Positions 42,572 through 51,579 of a stretch of DNA of 64,000 nucleotides are shown here, piece after piece. Position 1 is the stretch's first letter, and every line of letters begins with the position of its first letter. Origin of the DNA: RUG13091 sp045113315 (GTDB lineage: Bacteria > Bacillota_I > Bacilli_A > RFN20 > CAG-826); NCBI GenBank assembly GCA_045113315.1, contig JBGUIX010000001.1:113745-177744 (forward strand), in the 5' to 3' direction. The notes beneath the pieces are model-generated. The model saw nothing but the letters and a program-made list of their open reading frames with translations. It was not told the origin of the DNA and did no database searches. A program made the translations under genes and the position numbers.

Positions 42572-43784
42572 CTAATATATCTCCTCCATTAATGACAGCA
42601 TCAATAAATGTGTCAATATCTTCTTTACTAGTATATAAATAGGTAGACATACGACATGTCGCAGGTGTACCTAAAAAGTCATTTAAAATCTTCGCGCAGT
42701 GTTGTCCACTTCTAATAGCAATTCCTTTGCTATTTAATAAAGTGGCTTCATCTTGAGCAAATATTCCTTTTTTATTAAAGGTAACAATTCCATTTTTAGA
42801 ATTTTTATTGTATATAATAACATCTTCACACTTCTCTAATTTAGAAATGGCATATTCACATAATTCAACATCATGTTTATGAATGTTTTCAACACCAATA
42901 TCCATTAAGAATTCAATAGCGGCTTTTAAGCCACATATGCCAGAAAGATTTAAAGTACCAGCTTCAAATTTAACTGGGGCTTCGTAAGGTATCATTTCGA
43001 TGTTTTTGGTGAATGTAACATTCATTCCTCCACCCACGATATATGGATCCATTGATTGTAATAATTCGTATTTTCCGATTAAACATCCAATTCCTGTAGG
43101 GCCACACATTTTATGGCCAGAAAAGGTCAGAAAATCAATGTCATCATTTTTAAAATCCACCACCATATGTGGAACAGATTGTGCTCCATCTACCACTAAA
43201 ATAGAGCCGTTTTGATGGGAAATTCGCGCAAACTCTTTCACATTAACGACATTTCCTAAAACGTTACTGACCTGAGCAACAGAAACAACTTTTGTTTTGT
43301 GGGTAATTACTTTTTGTAAGTTTTCTACAGTCAAAACTCCATCTTTATCAAGAGGAATAAATTTTATAACCGCGCCAGTTAAATGACTAACTTCATACCA
43401 TGGTAATAAGTTAGAAGCATGTTCTGCTTCACTTAATAAAATTTCATCACCCTTATGAAGGAATTTAAGTCCATAGGATCTAGCAATTAAATTCAAAGAC
43501 ATTGTGTCTCCAGAAGTAAAAACCACTTCATTTGTGTTAGAGTTAACAAATTTCGCTACTACTTCACGACATTCATTAACTTTTTGATCCATATTAAATA
43601 AAAGATCATAATCACCACGATGAGAATTTGCATTTTCTTCTAAATAATACTTATTCATCGCATCGATGACGCATTGGGGTTTAAAAGTTGTTGATGCATT
43701 ATCTAAATAAACAAGTTTATTTCCTTGCATCTTTTTATTTTTTAACATTGGGAATTGTTCACGAATTTTATTAATATCGTACAT
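42555..43784 (-). CDS. sufS: SufS cysteine desulfurase
   Basis: A 409-residue PLP enzyme (group II) that removes sulfur from cysteine. The PLP lysine is in FLTFSGHKMCGPTG (about residues 221-234), and the active Cys is in IRSGQHCAK (near 360). LDNASTTFKP near the N-terminus is also typical. The start is ATG 43784, two codons' distance from the sufD stop, with GAGGGG upstream. A longer frame to 43802 overlaps sufD and looks unnecessary. Confidence 0.94.
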   Translation of the reverse strand: MYDINKIREQFPMLKNKKMQGNKLVYLDNASTTFKPQCVIDAMNKYYLEENANSHRGDYDLLFNMDQKVNECREVVAKFVNSNTNEVVFTSGDTMSLNLIARSYGLKFLHKGDEILLSEAEHASNLLPWYEVSHLTGAVIKFIPLDKDGVLTVENLQKVITHKTKVVSVAQVSNVLGNVVNVKEFARISHQNGSILVVDGAQSVPHMVVDFKNDDIDFLTFSGHKMCGPTGIGCLIGKYELLQSMDPYIVGGGMNVTFTKNIEMIPYEAPVKFEAGTLNLSGICGLKAAIEFLMDIGVENIHKHDVELCEYAISKLEKCEDVIIYNKNSKNGIVTFNKKGIFAQDEATLLNSKGIAIRSGQHCAKILNDFLGTPATCRMSTYLYTSKEDIDTFIDAVINGGDILDAYFN

Positions 43785-43785
43785 A

Positions 43786-44598
43786 TTACATTTTCCCCTC
43801 AATTAAGTCTTCGATGGTTTTCTTTATGTCATCGTCTACAAAACCATTTAATATTGGTTTTAAATAACCTAAAGTAATCAATCGTTTTGCTTCATCTTCA
43901 GTTAAGCCACGAGAGGTTAAATAAAAGATGTGTTCATCATTTATTTTTCCCACGATTGCAGCGTGGCTAGCTTCAATATCATTTTCATCAATCTTCAAAA
44001 TTGGTTTAGCCACGCCATGACTGGTCCTATCAAAGACCATAATTTTAGCATTTTGATGGGCTTTAGAGCCGTGGGCTCCTTTATAAATCTGGCAAATACC
44101 AGAAAACACTAGTTTTCCTTCATCTCGACACACACCATAATTATCCATTTGGGCAAAAGTACGAGGTGAATTATGATAAACGGAAACATCGAATTCCTTC
44201 TTATCGTTTTTCTCTGTTAAGGAAGCTAAATGCCAATCACAGGTAGCGCCTTCTTTATTTAAATTTACAAGCACTTCACCTTTACATTCACCAACAATAA
44301 AATCGGCAAAATGTGCAGAAAAAGTAGAATTTAATCCAACATTTGCGCTAATTTTAAAGTTTTTAGTGTTTTTATGATCAAGCAAAGCAACATGCAAATA
44401 GGCGTTATCTAAAACATCAAAATGAACTATTGAATCATCGTGCAAATTTAAAATTAAAATATCAACATTAGAATTGTTTGAAACTGTTAGTTCCACTTTT
44501 TCAAAATAATTATTTAAGTCTAGCAAAAAGAACTTAGAATCACTATTTTCTAATGTAAATTTATTACTCATTTTATTTGAAATAATAGTTCTTTCCAT
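43786..44598 (-). CDS. sufD: SufD-like SUF component, short form
   Basis: A 270-residue paralogue of SufB. The C-terminal half contains the typical KIDENDIEASHAAIVGKIND and FYLTSRGLTEDEAKRLITLGYLKPI (about residues 200-245) that contact SufC. Usual SufD proteins have 400 or more residues; here the N-terminal helical part is missing while the beta-helix and C-terminal helices remain. The start codon overlaps the sufC stop (TAATG). The clean reading frame and coupling argue for a genuine compact form, not decay. Confidence 0.87.
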   Translation of the reverse strand: MERTIISNKMSNKFTLENSDSKFFLLDLNNYFEKVELTVSNNSNVDILILNLHDDSIVHFDVLDNAYLHVALLDHKNTKNFKISANVGLNSTFSAHFADFIVGECKGEVLVNLNKEGATCDWHLASLTEKNDKKEFDVSVYHNSPRTFAQMDNYGVCRDEGKLVFSGICQIYKGAHGSKAHQNAKIMVFDRTSHGVAKPILKIDENDIEASHAAIVGKINDEHIFYLTSRGLTEDEAKRLITLGYLKPILNGFVDDDIKKTIEDLIEGKM

Positions 44599-45416
44599 TA
44601 TTTGATGCTTTCTTTAACAGCACAGCTTCCAATTGAGACTGTGTTCATATTATTTTCTTCTTTACTAATCTCGATTCCGAGTTCAGTTTTGATAAATTCA
44701 TAGCCGGTTTGATCGATACGTTTGATGTATTCTGGACCACCATCAATAGCTACTTTTCCGTTAACAATGACAACCGCTCTTGTAGGTTGAATTAAATCGA
44801 ATAATCTAGCATAATGAGAGATAACCAAAAATCCTCTCCCTTTTTTCTGTTCTTCTCTAATAACATCAGCCACCACTTGAATAGCGTCCACATCTAAGCC
44901 TGAATCAATCTCGTCAAGCATGGCGATTTTTGGTTCAAGAAGCATGAGTTGAAGGATTTCGTTTCTCTTCTTTTCACCACCGGAAAAACCTTCATTTAAA
45001 GATCTTGTCGCAAGGTCAAAAGGCATCTTTAATTCTTTCGTTGCCCTATCTAATAATTTATAGAATTGGTAAGTAGAAATTGGTTTCTCGCTTTTAGCGT
45101 TAACCGCAGCACGTAAGAAATCGCTATTGATAACACCAGGAATTTCACTTGGGTTTTGCATACCTAGGAAAATACCAAGTCTCGCTCTTTCGTCGGTGGT
45201 TAGTTTTAAAACATCGATATCATCAAAAAAGATACTACCTTTTGTCACGACATATTTGGAGTTTCCCATTATGACGTTTAATAAGGTAGATTTACCATGT
45301 CCATTTGGACCTAATATCGCGACAGTTTCACCTTCAGAGATTTTTAGGTCGATGCCTTTTAATATTTCTTTACCATCAACTTCAGCGTGTAGGTTTTTAA
45401 TAACTAGTGTAGACAT
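44598..45416 (-). CDS. sufC: SUF ATPase SufC
   Basis: A 272-residue ABC-type soluble ATPase energising SufBCD. Walker A is GPNGHGKST (about residues 36-44), the signature FSGGEKKRNEILQL follows (about 147-160), and Walker B is IAMLDEIDSGLDVDA, as in SufC. About 20 residues at the C-terminus, containing NTVSIGSCAVKESIK, extend past the usual end and include a Cys. ATG 45416 is chosen, with a purine-rich GAGGTGAAGG upstream. It is the first gene of the SUF operon. Confidence 0.95.
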   Translation of the reverse strand: MSTLVIKNLHAEVDGKEILKGIDLKISEGETVAILGPNGHGKSTLLNVIMGNSKYVVTKGSIFFDDIDVLKLTTDERARLGIFLGMQNPSEIPGVINSDFLRAAVNAKSEKPISTYQFYKLLDRATKELKMPFDLATRSLNEGFSGGEKKRNEILQLMLLEPKIAMLDEIDSGLDVDAIQVVADVIREEQKKGRGFLVISHYARLFDLIQPTRAVVIVNGKVAIDGGPEYIKRIDQTGYEFIKTELGIEISKEENNMNTVSIGSCAVKESIK

Positions 45417-45440
45417 ATCCTTCACCTCAAATCGGCTATT

Positions 45441-45469
45441 ATTCTACAAACATGCCTGTCTATTTTCAA
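45441..45469 (-). promoter_or_regulatory. Promoter of the SUF-mnmG-rsmG operon
   Basis: Minus-strand TTGAAA (45469-45464) and TAGAAT (45446-45441) separated by 17 bases, 24 bases before the sufC ATG. No recognisable SufR, IscR or Fur operator was identified. Confidence 0.75.
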
Positions 45470-45540
45470 TTAATACGATAAATAAATTTGATTTTTTATG
45501 AGGAAAGCCACCATTACTAAGTAATAAGTTTTAATTTTTG

Positions 45541-45570
45541 TTGCATTAAGAATAAATAATATTTTAGAAT
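45541..45570 (+). promoter_or_regulatory. Promoter of the foldase lipoprotein genes
   Basis: TTGCAT (45541-45546) and TAGAAT (45565-45570) with an 18-base spacer, 38 bases before the ATG at 45609. The remaining stretch between the two divergent promoters shows no other feature. Confidence 0.6.
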
Positions 45571-45608
45571 ATTACCGCTATTATTCAGAAGAAGGAGTAA
45601 AAAGAGAC

Positions 45609-47543
45609 ATGAAAAAAAGTAAACTATCACTCGGATTAGTTACTAGTTTCATTGCTGCTATGGGTCTTAGTGCTTGTGGTTCAACAGTGACTAAAGATAA
45701 GTCAAATCTTGTTGAATTCACCGGAGCCAACGACACTTCTATGTCAATCTCTATAGATGAAATCTACGATGATTACAAGAAGAGTTCAGATGGCATTGCT
45801 AAATACTATGACCAAGTTATGGAAGTTCTCATCCGTAATGCCTTCCAAAAGGATCCAAAAGGAACCGAAGGATTAAAAGGTATTAAGAAGAACTATAACC
45901 GTATCGTCAGTGAAGCTAAAGACAATGTTGAAGGTTCCAAAAAGACCGCAAGAGGAAATGCGAAAACAAATGGAACAAGTTACCAGACTGAATGGCAATC
46001 CATTCTCTCTAGTAAAAATGTTAAGGATGAAGAAGAACTTCTCCAAACATACATTTATGAATTAGAAAAAGAAGAAATCGAAGACTGGTTCTATGAACAG
46101 CACAAAGATGAATTAAAAAGAGAATATCTCGGTGTTAAAACCGATGGTACTGCTGCTGAATCTAAAGTATCTTCTAGATTCCCATATCATGTGCGTCACA
46201 TCTTAGTTAAAGTCGAAGACGGCGCAAGTGATTACACACGTGGTACAGTCACCGCTTCTCAAGCGACATTATTAAGCGAAGTTATCCAAAGACTTGCTCG
46301 TGGTGATAACTTTGGTACAGTTGCTAAAGAGAAAAGTGAAGATTCATCTTCCAGTAGCTATGGTGATGTCGGTTTAATGACTAACGCGATCACTAATGGT
46401 TCATTAGGAATGGTCAATGAATTCCAATTAGGCATTTATGCCTATGACGCTATTATTAATCATAAAGGCGATAAAGCTAACGATGTTATTACTGAAGCCT
46501 TAGCTTTAAATAAATCAGCTCAAAAAGGCTCTGATGAAAGTGTCGCGACATATTTCACCGCTAAAGGCATCGCGGAAATTCCTTATTCCGTCGCTGTTGA
46601 ATTAGGCGAAGTCGCTAACTTAGAAGCTAACAAAGAAACTGGTATGCAACTTGAAGATGGCAAAGCCGCTATCTATCCAAGAAACTTATTATGGAATAGA
46701 TTCTTCAATAACCACTCTATCTTTGTTATTACAAATGGTTCTCGTCCATCCGTTGCTTTAACTGGTGAAGAATTAGATCCAACTAGCTCTTCTAGTTACT
46801 ATACTGGTGAAGATGATTATGAAAGTATCGAAACCGGTGAAAAGATTATCAATTACGGATTATTACCAGGCTTTAAAGCAAATGATAATTTCTCTGGAAC
46901 AGGTAGAGATAATGAAAAAGTTTTATCTGATGAATCCGGAAACGTCATTATTGGCGTTCGTAGCCAATTCGGTATCCACTTAATGGTGGTCCAAAAATCC
47001 GTATATGAATTCTCCGCTGGTCCAAACGATGTTTCATTAGAAGATTACTACACCAGCTTTAAACCAGGTGAAGCGGGTTATCCAACCTATGGTACTGGTG
47101 AGGATGTTAAAGAAGAATTAAGAGGAAAAGAAAAGAACACATATGTGAACTTCATCTATTCCACCAATCCTTCTGATTACAATACCCGTATTGATACAGT
47201 TAAATCCGCGATTAAAGGTTTTGATAAGACATATGACTATCGTTTATATGAATCCTTAACCACAAATCGTGATACCGATTTCTCTGGTGATGAAACCAAA
47301 GAATTATTAGGTTTAATTGATAATTACATTGCTGTCCAAAGAAATAAGAACGTCGAAGAACAAGTCGACGGTATGGAAAGTGTTTGGCAAACCTATATTG
47401 AATTATTAGAAGTTCAAAATACTTATCGTCAAACCTTAAAACGTGCCTTACCAGAAGGTTGTAAGATTAACTTCTCCAACAAATATGGTCAAGCTCACGA
47501 TAAAGAACAATATGAACAAGGAGGTGCCTGTTATGTTAAATAA
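45609..47543 (+). CDS. Lipoprotein with a split parvulin (PrsA/SurA-type) domain
   Basis: A 644-residue lipoprotein: signal peptide, lipobox LSAC with the lipidated Cys near residue 23, then an acidic and lysine-rich N-domain. A parvulin peptidyl-prolyl isomerase start is recognisable as YHVRHILVKVED (about residues 193-204), with FGTVAKEKSEDSSSSSYGDVG (about 235-255). The characteristic end of the fold, GVRSQFGIHLMVV (about 448-460), comes only after some 160 further residues. The domain is therefore split by a large insertion. The expected role is folding of exported proteins outside the membrane. GAAGGAG precedes the ATG. It overlaps the next lipoprotein gene by 11 bases. Confidence 0.82.
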   Translation: MKKSKLSLGLVTSFIAAMGLSACGSTVTKDKSNLVEFTGANDTSMSISIDEIYDDYKKSSDGIAKYYDQVMEVLIRNAFQKDPKGTEGLKGIKKNYNRIVSEAKDNVEGSKKTARGNAKTNGTSYQTEWQSILSSKNVKDEEELLQTYIYELEKEEIEDWFYEQHKDELKREYLGVKTDGTAAESKVSSRFPYHVRHILVKVEDGASDYTRGTVTASQATLLSEVIQRLARGDNFGTVAKEKSEDSSSSSYGDVGLMTNAITNGSLGMVNEFQLGIYAYDAIINHKGDKANDVITEALALNKSAQKGSDESVATYFTAKGIAEIPYSVAVELGEVANLEANKETGMQLEDGKAAIYPRNLLWNRFFNNHSIFVITNGSRPSVALTGEELDPTSSSSYYTGEDDYESIETGEKIINYGLLPGFKANDNFSGTGRDNEKVLSDESGNVIIGVRSQFGIHLMVVQKSVYEFSAGPNDVSLEDYYTSFKPGEAGYPTYGTGEDVKEELRGKEKNTYVNFIYSTNPSDYNTRIDTVKSAIKGFDKTYDYRLYESLTTNRDTDFSGDETKELLGLIDNYIAVQRNKNVEEQVDGMESVWQTYIELLEVQNTYRQTLKRALPEGCKINFSNKYGQAHDKEQYEQGGACYVK

Positions 47544-49299
47544 GAAAATCTTAATGGTCACTCTTTTATCCACTATGGGTTTAGTCGCCTGTGGCGGTGA
47601 AGTTCAAGCCAAACCAACTAACTATAACGACCCACTTATTTCCTTCTCTGATAGCAAAGATGAAATTTATCACAATTTAGTGAGCATCATCGAAGATGCT
47701 TACCGCGATGGTTCCTTAGCCAGCGCAGTCTTAGACAAAATTCTCTATCAATATTCAGTTTCTGTTTTTGGTAGATATAACCGTGTCGCTAATCCTAAAA
47801 ATTTAGGTGACAGCGAAATCACATTAAGCGAAGCTGTTGAATCCTTCAAAACCGGTGACGGTTCTAAAGGTAGACAATTCGTCGATAGCCATAAAGCTTA
47901 TTGGACCACCAATAACGATGGCGAAAGAATCACCACTGATGACGCTAAAGAAAGCGAAAAGAACCGTGTCTTATCTAAATGGGACACCATCGAAGAAAGA
48001 ATTGCTAAAACATTCTATGATGCCATTAAAGGCGGATCTTATAACAATAAGAGAGGCTATTTCGATGAAGAAAAATATATGGCGGAATTAAGAAGTCAAT
48101 TAAAGAAAGTTGTCGCTAAGGATAAACAAGTTGTTTATACCGAAGAAGACAAGAAATTAATTACTCCTGATGTTGAAGAAAAAGATGTCTTTGATGAAAC
48201 CAAAGGTTACTTACATAAAGCGAACTATCAAAATGGTGAAACCGCCACTTATGTTGAAGACGAAGTCGTTCCAGAAATTTATCGTAACTTATTAGTGGAA
48301 CAATATTTGTTAGATGAATCATATAACACACTCGGACGTAGTTATGCCCGTAAAGTTAACGTTTTAACAATTTCCGCCAATAGCAATAACGATAAAGCTG
48401 CTAGTGCTTTAACCAGATATTTCGTCAGAAATATTATTAACGTTAAACGCACTGAGAAGATCACCTTAGATGATTTCAAAGCAGTCTCTAATGCTTATAA
48501 AGGTGTCACTGAGGAAGCACAACAGTATTTAGATAACGTTAATACTGCTTATCCAGGTAGCTTCCCAATTAAATCTTTCAATGGCTATCCAACATTTAAT
48601 AGCTCAAGTTCTTACTCTTATTATTCCGGTACCGATTACGGTGATATGATGGCGAAATTTGAAAAGATTACTCAATCCATCTTCACCACCGATGCTTCTA
48701 TTGAAAGTGACTTCACAGGCACTTATACATATGACGCATTAGTCGGTAAAGAAATTAAAGAAAACGGTATTAAATCCGCAGCCGGAAGTGTGACCGAAGG
48801 CTGGTATATTAAAAACGGCGGTTTAGCCGATTTACCAGATACCATCAAATCACGTTTATTCAATATCGGTGTGGCTAACACATTAGATAATAAGTCCACT
48901 GTTGATAGATGGGCTGGAGACACATATGCCGTCCCTGCTAACGAAAGTAAATTAGTGGCCAAAATTAATGGTTCCTTCTTCTTAAAAGTCGCTAGCAAAG
49001 AAGGTACTGCTCCAGATACTGATGACATCTTATTCTACGAAGGTGGAAAATATTATGTCGTCCAAATCGAAGAAGCTGTTTCTGGTTCTAAATTAGCGAA
49101 AGGCGTTCCTGCTGAAGAAGAAAAATACGAATCTAAAGCTAAGGAAGATATCATTAACCATATCGCTCACGTCGTCGCTGATAACGATACCTACCAAAGT
49201 GCTTCTAAGAAACACTGGTTAGAACAAGCCGCGATTAAATATCACGACACAAAAGTCTACGATTATTTCAAAGAGAACTATCCAGATCTCTTCAAATAA
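47533..49299 (+). CDS. Second PrsA/SurA-like lipoprotein, diverged
   Basis: A 588-residue lipoprotein with lipobox LVACGG (Cys near residue 17). The start is ATG 47533, where an AAGGAGGTG site lies inside the end of the previous gene. A longer in-frame extension to 47443 would place the signal peptide internally, so it is rejected. The architecture parallels the upstream protein: a helical N-part, an RKVNVLTI strand (near 275) where the parvulin VRHILV would be, GWYIKNGGLADLPD (near 420), and a C-terminal FYEGGKYYVVQIEE plus helices. Parvulin motifs are not conserved, so it may be a chaperone without isomerase activity. Confidence 0.72.
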   Translation: MLNKKILMVTLLSTMGLVACGGEVQAKPTNYNDPLISFSDSKDEIYHNLVSIIEDAYRDGSLASAVLDKILYQYSVSVFGRYNRVANPKNLGDSEITLSEAVESFKTGDGSKGRQFVDSHKAYWTTNNDGERITTDDAKESEKNRVLSKWDTIEERIAKTFYDAIKGGSYNNKRGYFDEEKYMAELRSQLKKVVAKDKQVVYTEEDKKLITPDVEEKDVFDETKGYLHKANYQNGETATYVEDEVVPEIYRNLLVEQYLLDESYNTLGRSYARKVNVLTISANSNNDKAASALTRYFVRNIINVKRTEKITLDDFKAVSNAYKGVTEEAQQYLDNVNTAYPGSFPIKSFNGYPTFNSSSSYSYYSGTDYGDMMAKFEKITQSIFTTDASIESDFTGTYTYDALVGKEIKENGIKSAAGSVTEGWYIKNGGLADLPDTIKSRLFNIGVANTLDNKSTVDRWAGDTYAVPANESKLVAKINGSFFLKVASKEGTAPDTDDILFYEGGKYYVVQIEEAVSGSKLAKGVPAEEEKYESKAKEDIINHIAHVVADNDTYQSASKKHWLEQAAIKYHDTKVYDYFKENYPDLFK

Positions 49300-49315
49300 T
49301 TCAAAGGAAAAATTA

Positions 49316-49346
49316 CTAGGAGGTCTAAACAACCTCCTTTTTCCTT
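49316..49346 (+). terminator. Terminator of the lipoprotein pair
   Basis: AGGAGGT pairs perfectly with ACCTCCT around a seven-base loop, then TTTTCCTTT. Confidence 0.87.
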
Positions 49347-49379
49347 TATATAATAAATATAAATAGAGGTATTTAAATT

Positions 49380-49790
49380 ATGGAAAAAGATATTTTCTGT
49401 AGAATTATAGACGGGGAAATCCCTTGCCACAAATTATATGAAGACGACGATGTCTTAGCGTTTTTAGATATTAGCCAAGTCACTAAAGGCCACGCTCTTG
49501 TGGTTTCTAAAAAACATTTTGATAATTTCTTAACCACTCCTCAAGAAATTATGCATAAGGTCATGGATGTCGCTCAAAGAATCGGCCAAGTCGATATCAA
49601 ATTATTAGGAGCTAGAGGGGTTAATATTTTAGCGAACTGCTACCCAGAAGCGGGACAAACTGTCATGCATTTCCATGTTCATGTTATTCCACGTTATGGC
49701 AATGTAAACGAGATTGAAATCACGATGAAAAATAATGCTGAAGGTCTCAATTTACCTGTGCTCGCTAAAGAAATTAAAGAAAACCTATAA
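49380..49790 (+). CDS. hit: HIT-family nucleotide hydrolase
   Basis: A 136-residue histidine-triad protein. The active motif is HFHVHVIPR (about residues 98-106), preceded by IFCRIIDGEIPCHKLYEDD. Bacterial members hydrolyse aminoacyl- or other AMP conjugates. The location between PrsA-like genes and yhaM parallels the Bacillus hit/prsA/yhaM region. A GAGG precedes the ATG. It is followed by a two-way terminator. Confidence 0.93.
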   Translation: MEKDIFCRIIDGEIPCHKLYEDDDVLAFLDISQVTKGHALVVSKKHFDNFLTTPQEIMHKVMDVAQRIGQVDIKLLGARGVNILANCYPEAGQTVMHFHVHVIPRYGNVNEIEITMKNNAEGLNLPVLAKEIKENL

Positions 49791-49805
49791 AATATCGTTA
49801 AAAGT

Positions 49806-49835
49806 CAAAAAATCCCGCATTTCGCGGGTTTTTTG
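49806..49835. terminator. Bidirectional terminator between hit and yhaM
   Basis: TCCCGC pairs with GCGGG(T/A) around ATTTC, flanked by A and T runs on the two sides, so it serves both convergent genes. Confidence 0.88.
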
Positions 49836-49856
49836 CTATAAATTACAAATAATTAA

Positions 49857-50792
49857 CTATTCTTTTGGCTTATAGATGAAGCGGTTATCTAATGGGAATA
49901 CTTTAGAGGAGAATTCACCAGGCTTTACTCCTTCTAGAGCTTTTTCCACGATCACCATTTTACTATCTATATTATCAATCATAGAAAGTAATAATGCTTC
50001 TTTAGTCATCGGCAAGACGGGGGAGCCAAATTCAATTTGTCCATGATGAGATAAAACCATATGTTCGAGTAATAAGGGGACCTCACTAGTAATCTTCAAT
50101 CCTTCCGCGGCTCTTCTAATTTCGCTAACCATTAAGGAGATATGGCCAAGTAATCTACCTTCTAAAGAATATTTATAGATAATTGGACCTTCAAATTCGA
50201 TGGTTTTACCTAAATCATGAAGAAGAATACCGGTTAATAAAATATCTTTATCAACATCTTGGTAATAATTAGAAAAATAAACACCATGATCCGCCATAGA
50301 GACAGTGTGCATCAATAAACCAGAGGAATAATCGTGATGAACACTAACCGCTGCCGGATATTCAAATATTTTTGGAGATAATCTTTTGATTAAATAATCT
50401 AAAATCTTTCGGCAGTCTTCATTTTTGATACTTTCAACATGGGCGTTAAATCTTTTGATTAATTCTTCTTTGCTAACAGGAGGCTGTTTAATAAATTTCA
50501 CAACATCGATATCGCTAGGATCAACAGCCACTGCGCTTAAGATTTTAATCTGTAAACTTTCTTTATATTTTAAAACTTCGCCTTCGATAGAAACGACGTT
50601 CCCAACTTTGAAGATTTCTTCATCTTGCAAAGAAACTTCCCATTTTTTGGCGTTTATATTACCAGAAGAATCTTTTAATTCTAAATTTAAATAAGCCGCA
50701 CCAACGTTATTGACGCATTTCGCACTATTAGCGACTAAATATTGTCCGTTAATATGCATGCCTTCGTTTAATTCAGAAATCATTTTCTCCAT
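49857..50792 (-). CDS. yhaM: 3'-5' exoribonuclease YhaM
   Basis: A 311-residue enzyme with an N-terminal OB-fold (about residues 10-90; AYLNLELKDSSGNINAKKW) and an HD domain with SVHHDYSSGLLMHT (about 148-161) and ILLHDLGK (about 190-197). It degrades RNA and possibly DNA from the 3' end. The start overlaps the recX end by 20 bases (a second ATG lies three codons later). With RNase Y and NrnA it forms a broad RNA turnover set in this window. Confidence 0.93.
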   Translation of the reverse strand: MEKMISELNEGMHINGQYLVANSAKCVNNVGAAYLNLELKDSSGNINAKKWEVSLQDEEIFKVGNVVSIEGEVLKYKESLQIKILSAVAVDPSDIDVVKFIKQPPVSKEELIKRFNAHVESIKNEDCRKILDYLIKRLSPKIFEYPAAVSVHHDYSSGLLMHTVSMADHGVYFSNYYQDVDKDILLTGILLHDLGKTIEFEGPIIYKYSLEGRLLGHISLMVSEIRRAAEGLKITSEVPLLLEHMVLSHHGQIEFGSPVLPMTKEALLLSMIDNIDSKMVIVEKALEGVKPGEFSSKVFPLDNRFIYKPKE

Positions 50793-51579
50793 AACTAACT
50801 TCCCACTTTCTTAATATATCTTTTAATTTGAATCCTTTGTTTTTTAAGTAAGTAACTACTTTATTTTTTAATTCATATCCTTCGTAATTTCTTTTATAAC
50901 GAAATAAAGCTTTATCAAACTCTTTATTGAGTTTATTTTTCTCATCACTATCTTTTATAGGTTTGATGTTATTAATGGCTTCTAAAGAAACATCAGCATC
51001 AAAACCTAATGATAATAAAGCGCCATAGATATGTTTCTTTTTATCTTCATATGACAAACGATCATATTTTTTCTCTAATTTAGCTAAATTATTAATGGCT
51101 TTCTTCTTTTCATTAACTTTGTTAAAGGAACTTGAAGGAATATTTTCTTTAAATATGCCTTTATTAACTAATTCAGCGATTATTTTATTCTTTCCGATAT
51201 TTCTTTCGTTACCATACTCTATCGTGTCTAAAATGAGCATTTTGTCATTTATGAGATCGTTATTCTTTAAGATTTTAATAACGTTATCGACATCACTCTT
51301 TTTCGCTTCTTTTTTATAAAGCTTTTCTCTCATCTTCCATTCGGAATAATGCCCTCTTTTTAACAAAGACATCGCCGCTTTTAAAAGGGAGGCGGAAGCA
51401 TTATATTTTTTAATTTCCGCAATAGTTTTAGAATCTAATGTCTTACCTTTATATAAATAAAAGTTCGCCATCACTTCTGGAACACAGTCAAGTTTACTTT
51501 TATCCGTAAAGGTGATAACTACATTCTTTTTATTAATTTTTATTTTATCGATAATCTTACCAGAACTTTTTGAGGGCAC
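50773..51579 (-). CDS. recX: RecX-like RecA regulator
   Basis: A 268-residue helical, lysine-rich protein. The tandem three-helix RecX repeats are recognisable from ALxxLxxRxxSExElxxKL-type phrasing (LLKRGHYSEWKMREKLYKK, about residues 71-89, followed by LKNNDLINDKMLI). The length fits the long Bacillus RecX. It modulates RecA filaments. Start is GTG with GGAGG nine bases upstream, overlapping the glycosyltransferase by 23 bases. In many bacteria recX is beside recA; here it is 23 kb away in a lipid/RNA operon. Confidence 0.82.
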   Translation of the reverse strand: MPSKSSGKIIDKIKINKKNVVITFTDKSKLDCVPEVMANFYLYKGKTLDSKTIAEIKKYNASASLLKAAMSLLKRGHYSEWKMREKLYKKEAKKSDVDNVIKILKNNDLINDKMLILDTIEYGNERNIGKNKIIAELVNKGIFKENIPSSSFNKVNEKKKAINNLAKLEKKYDRLSYEDKKKHIYGALLSLGFDADVSLEAINNIKPIKDSDEKNKLNKEFDKALFRYKRNYEGYELKNKVVTYLKNKGFKLKDILRKWEVSYGENDF

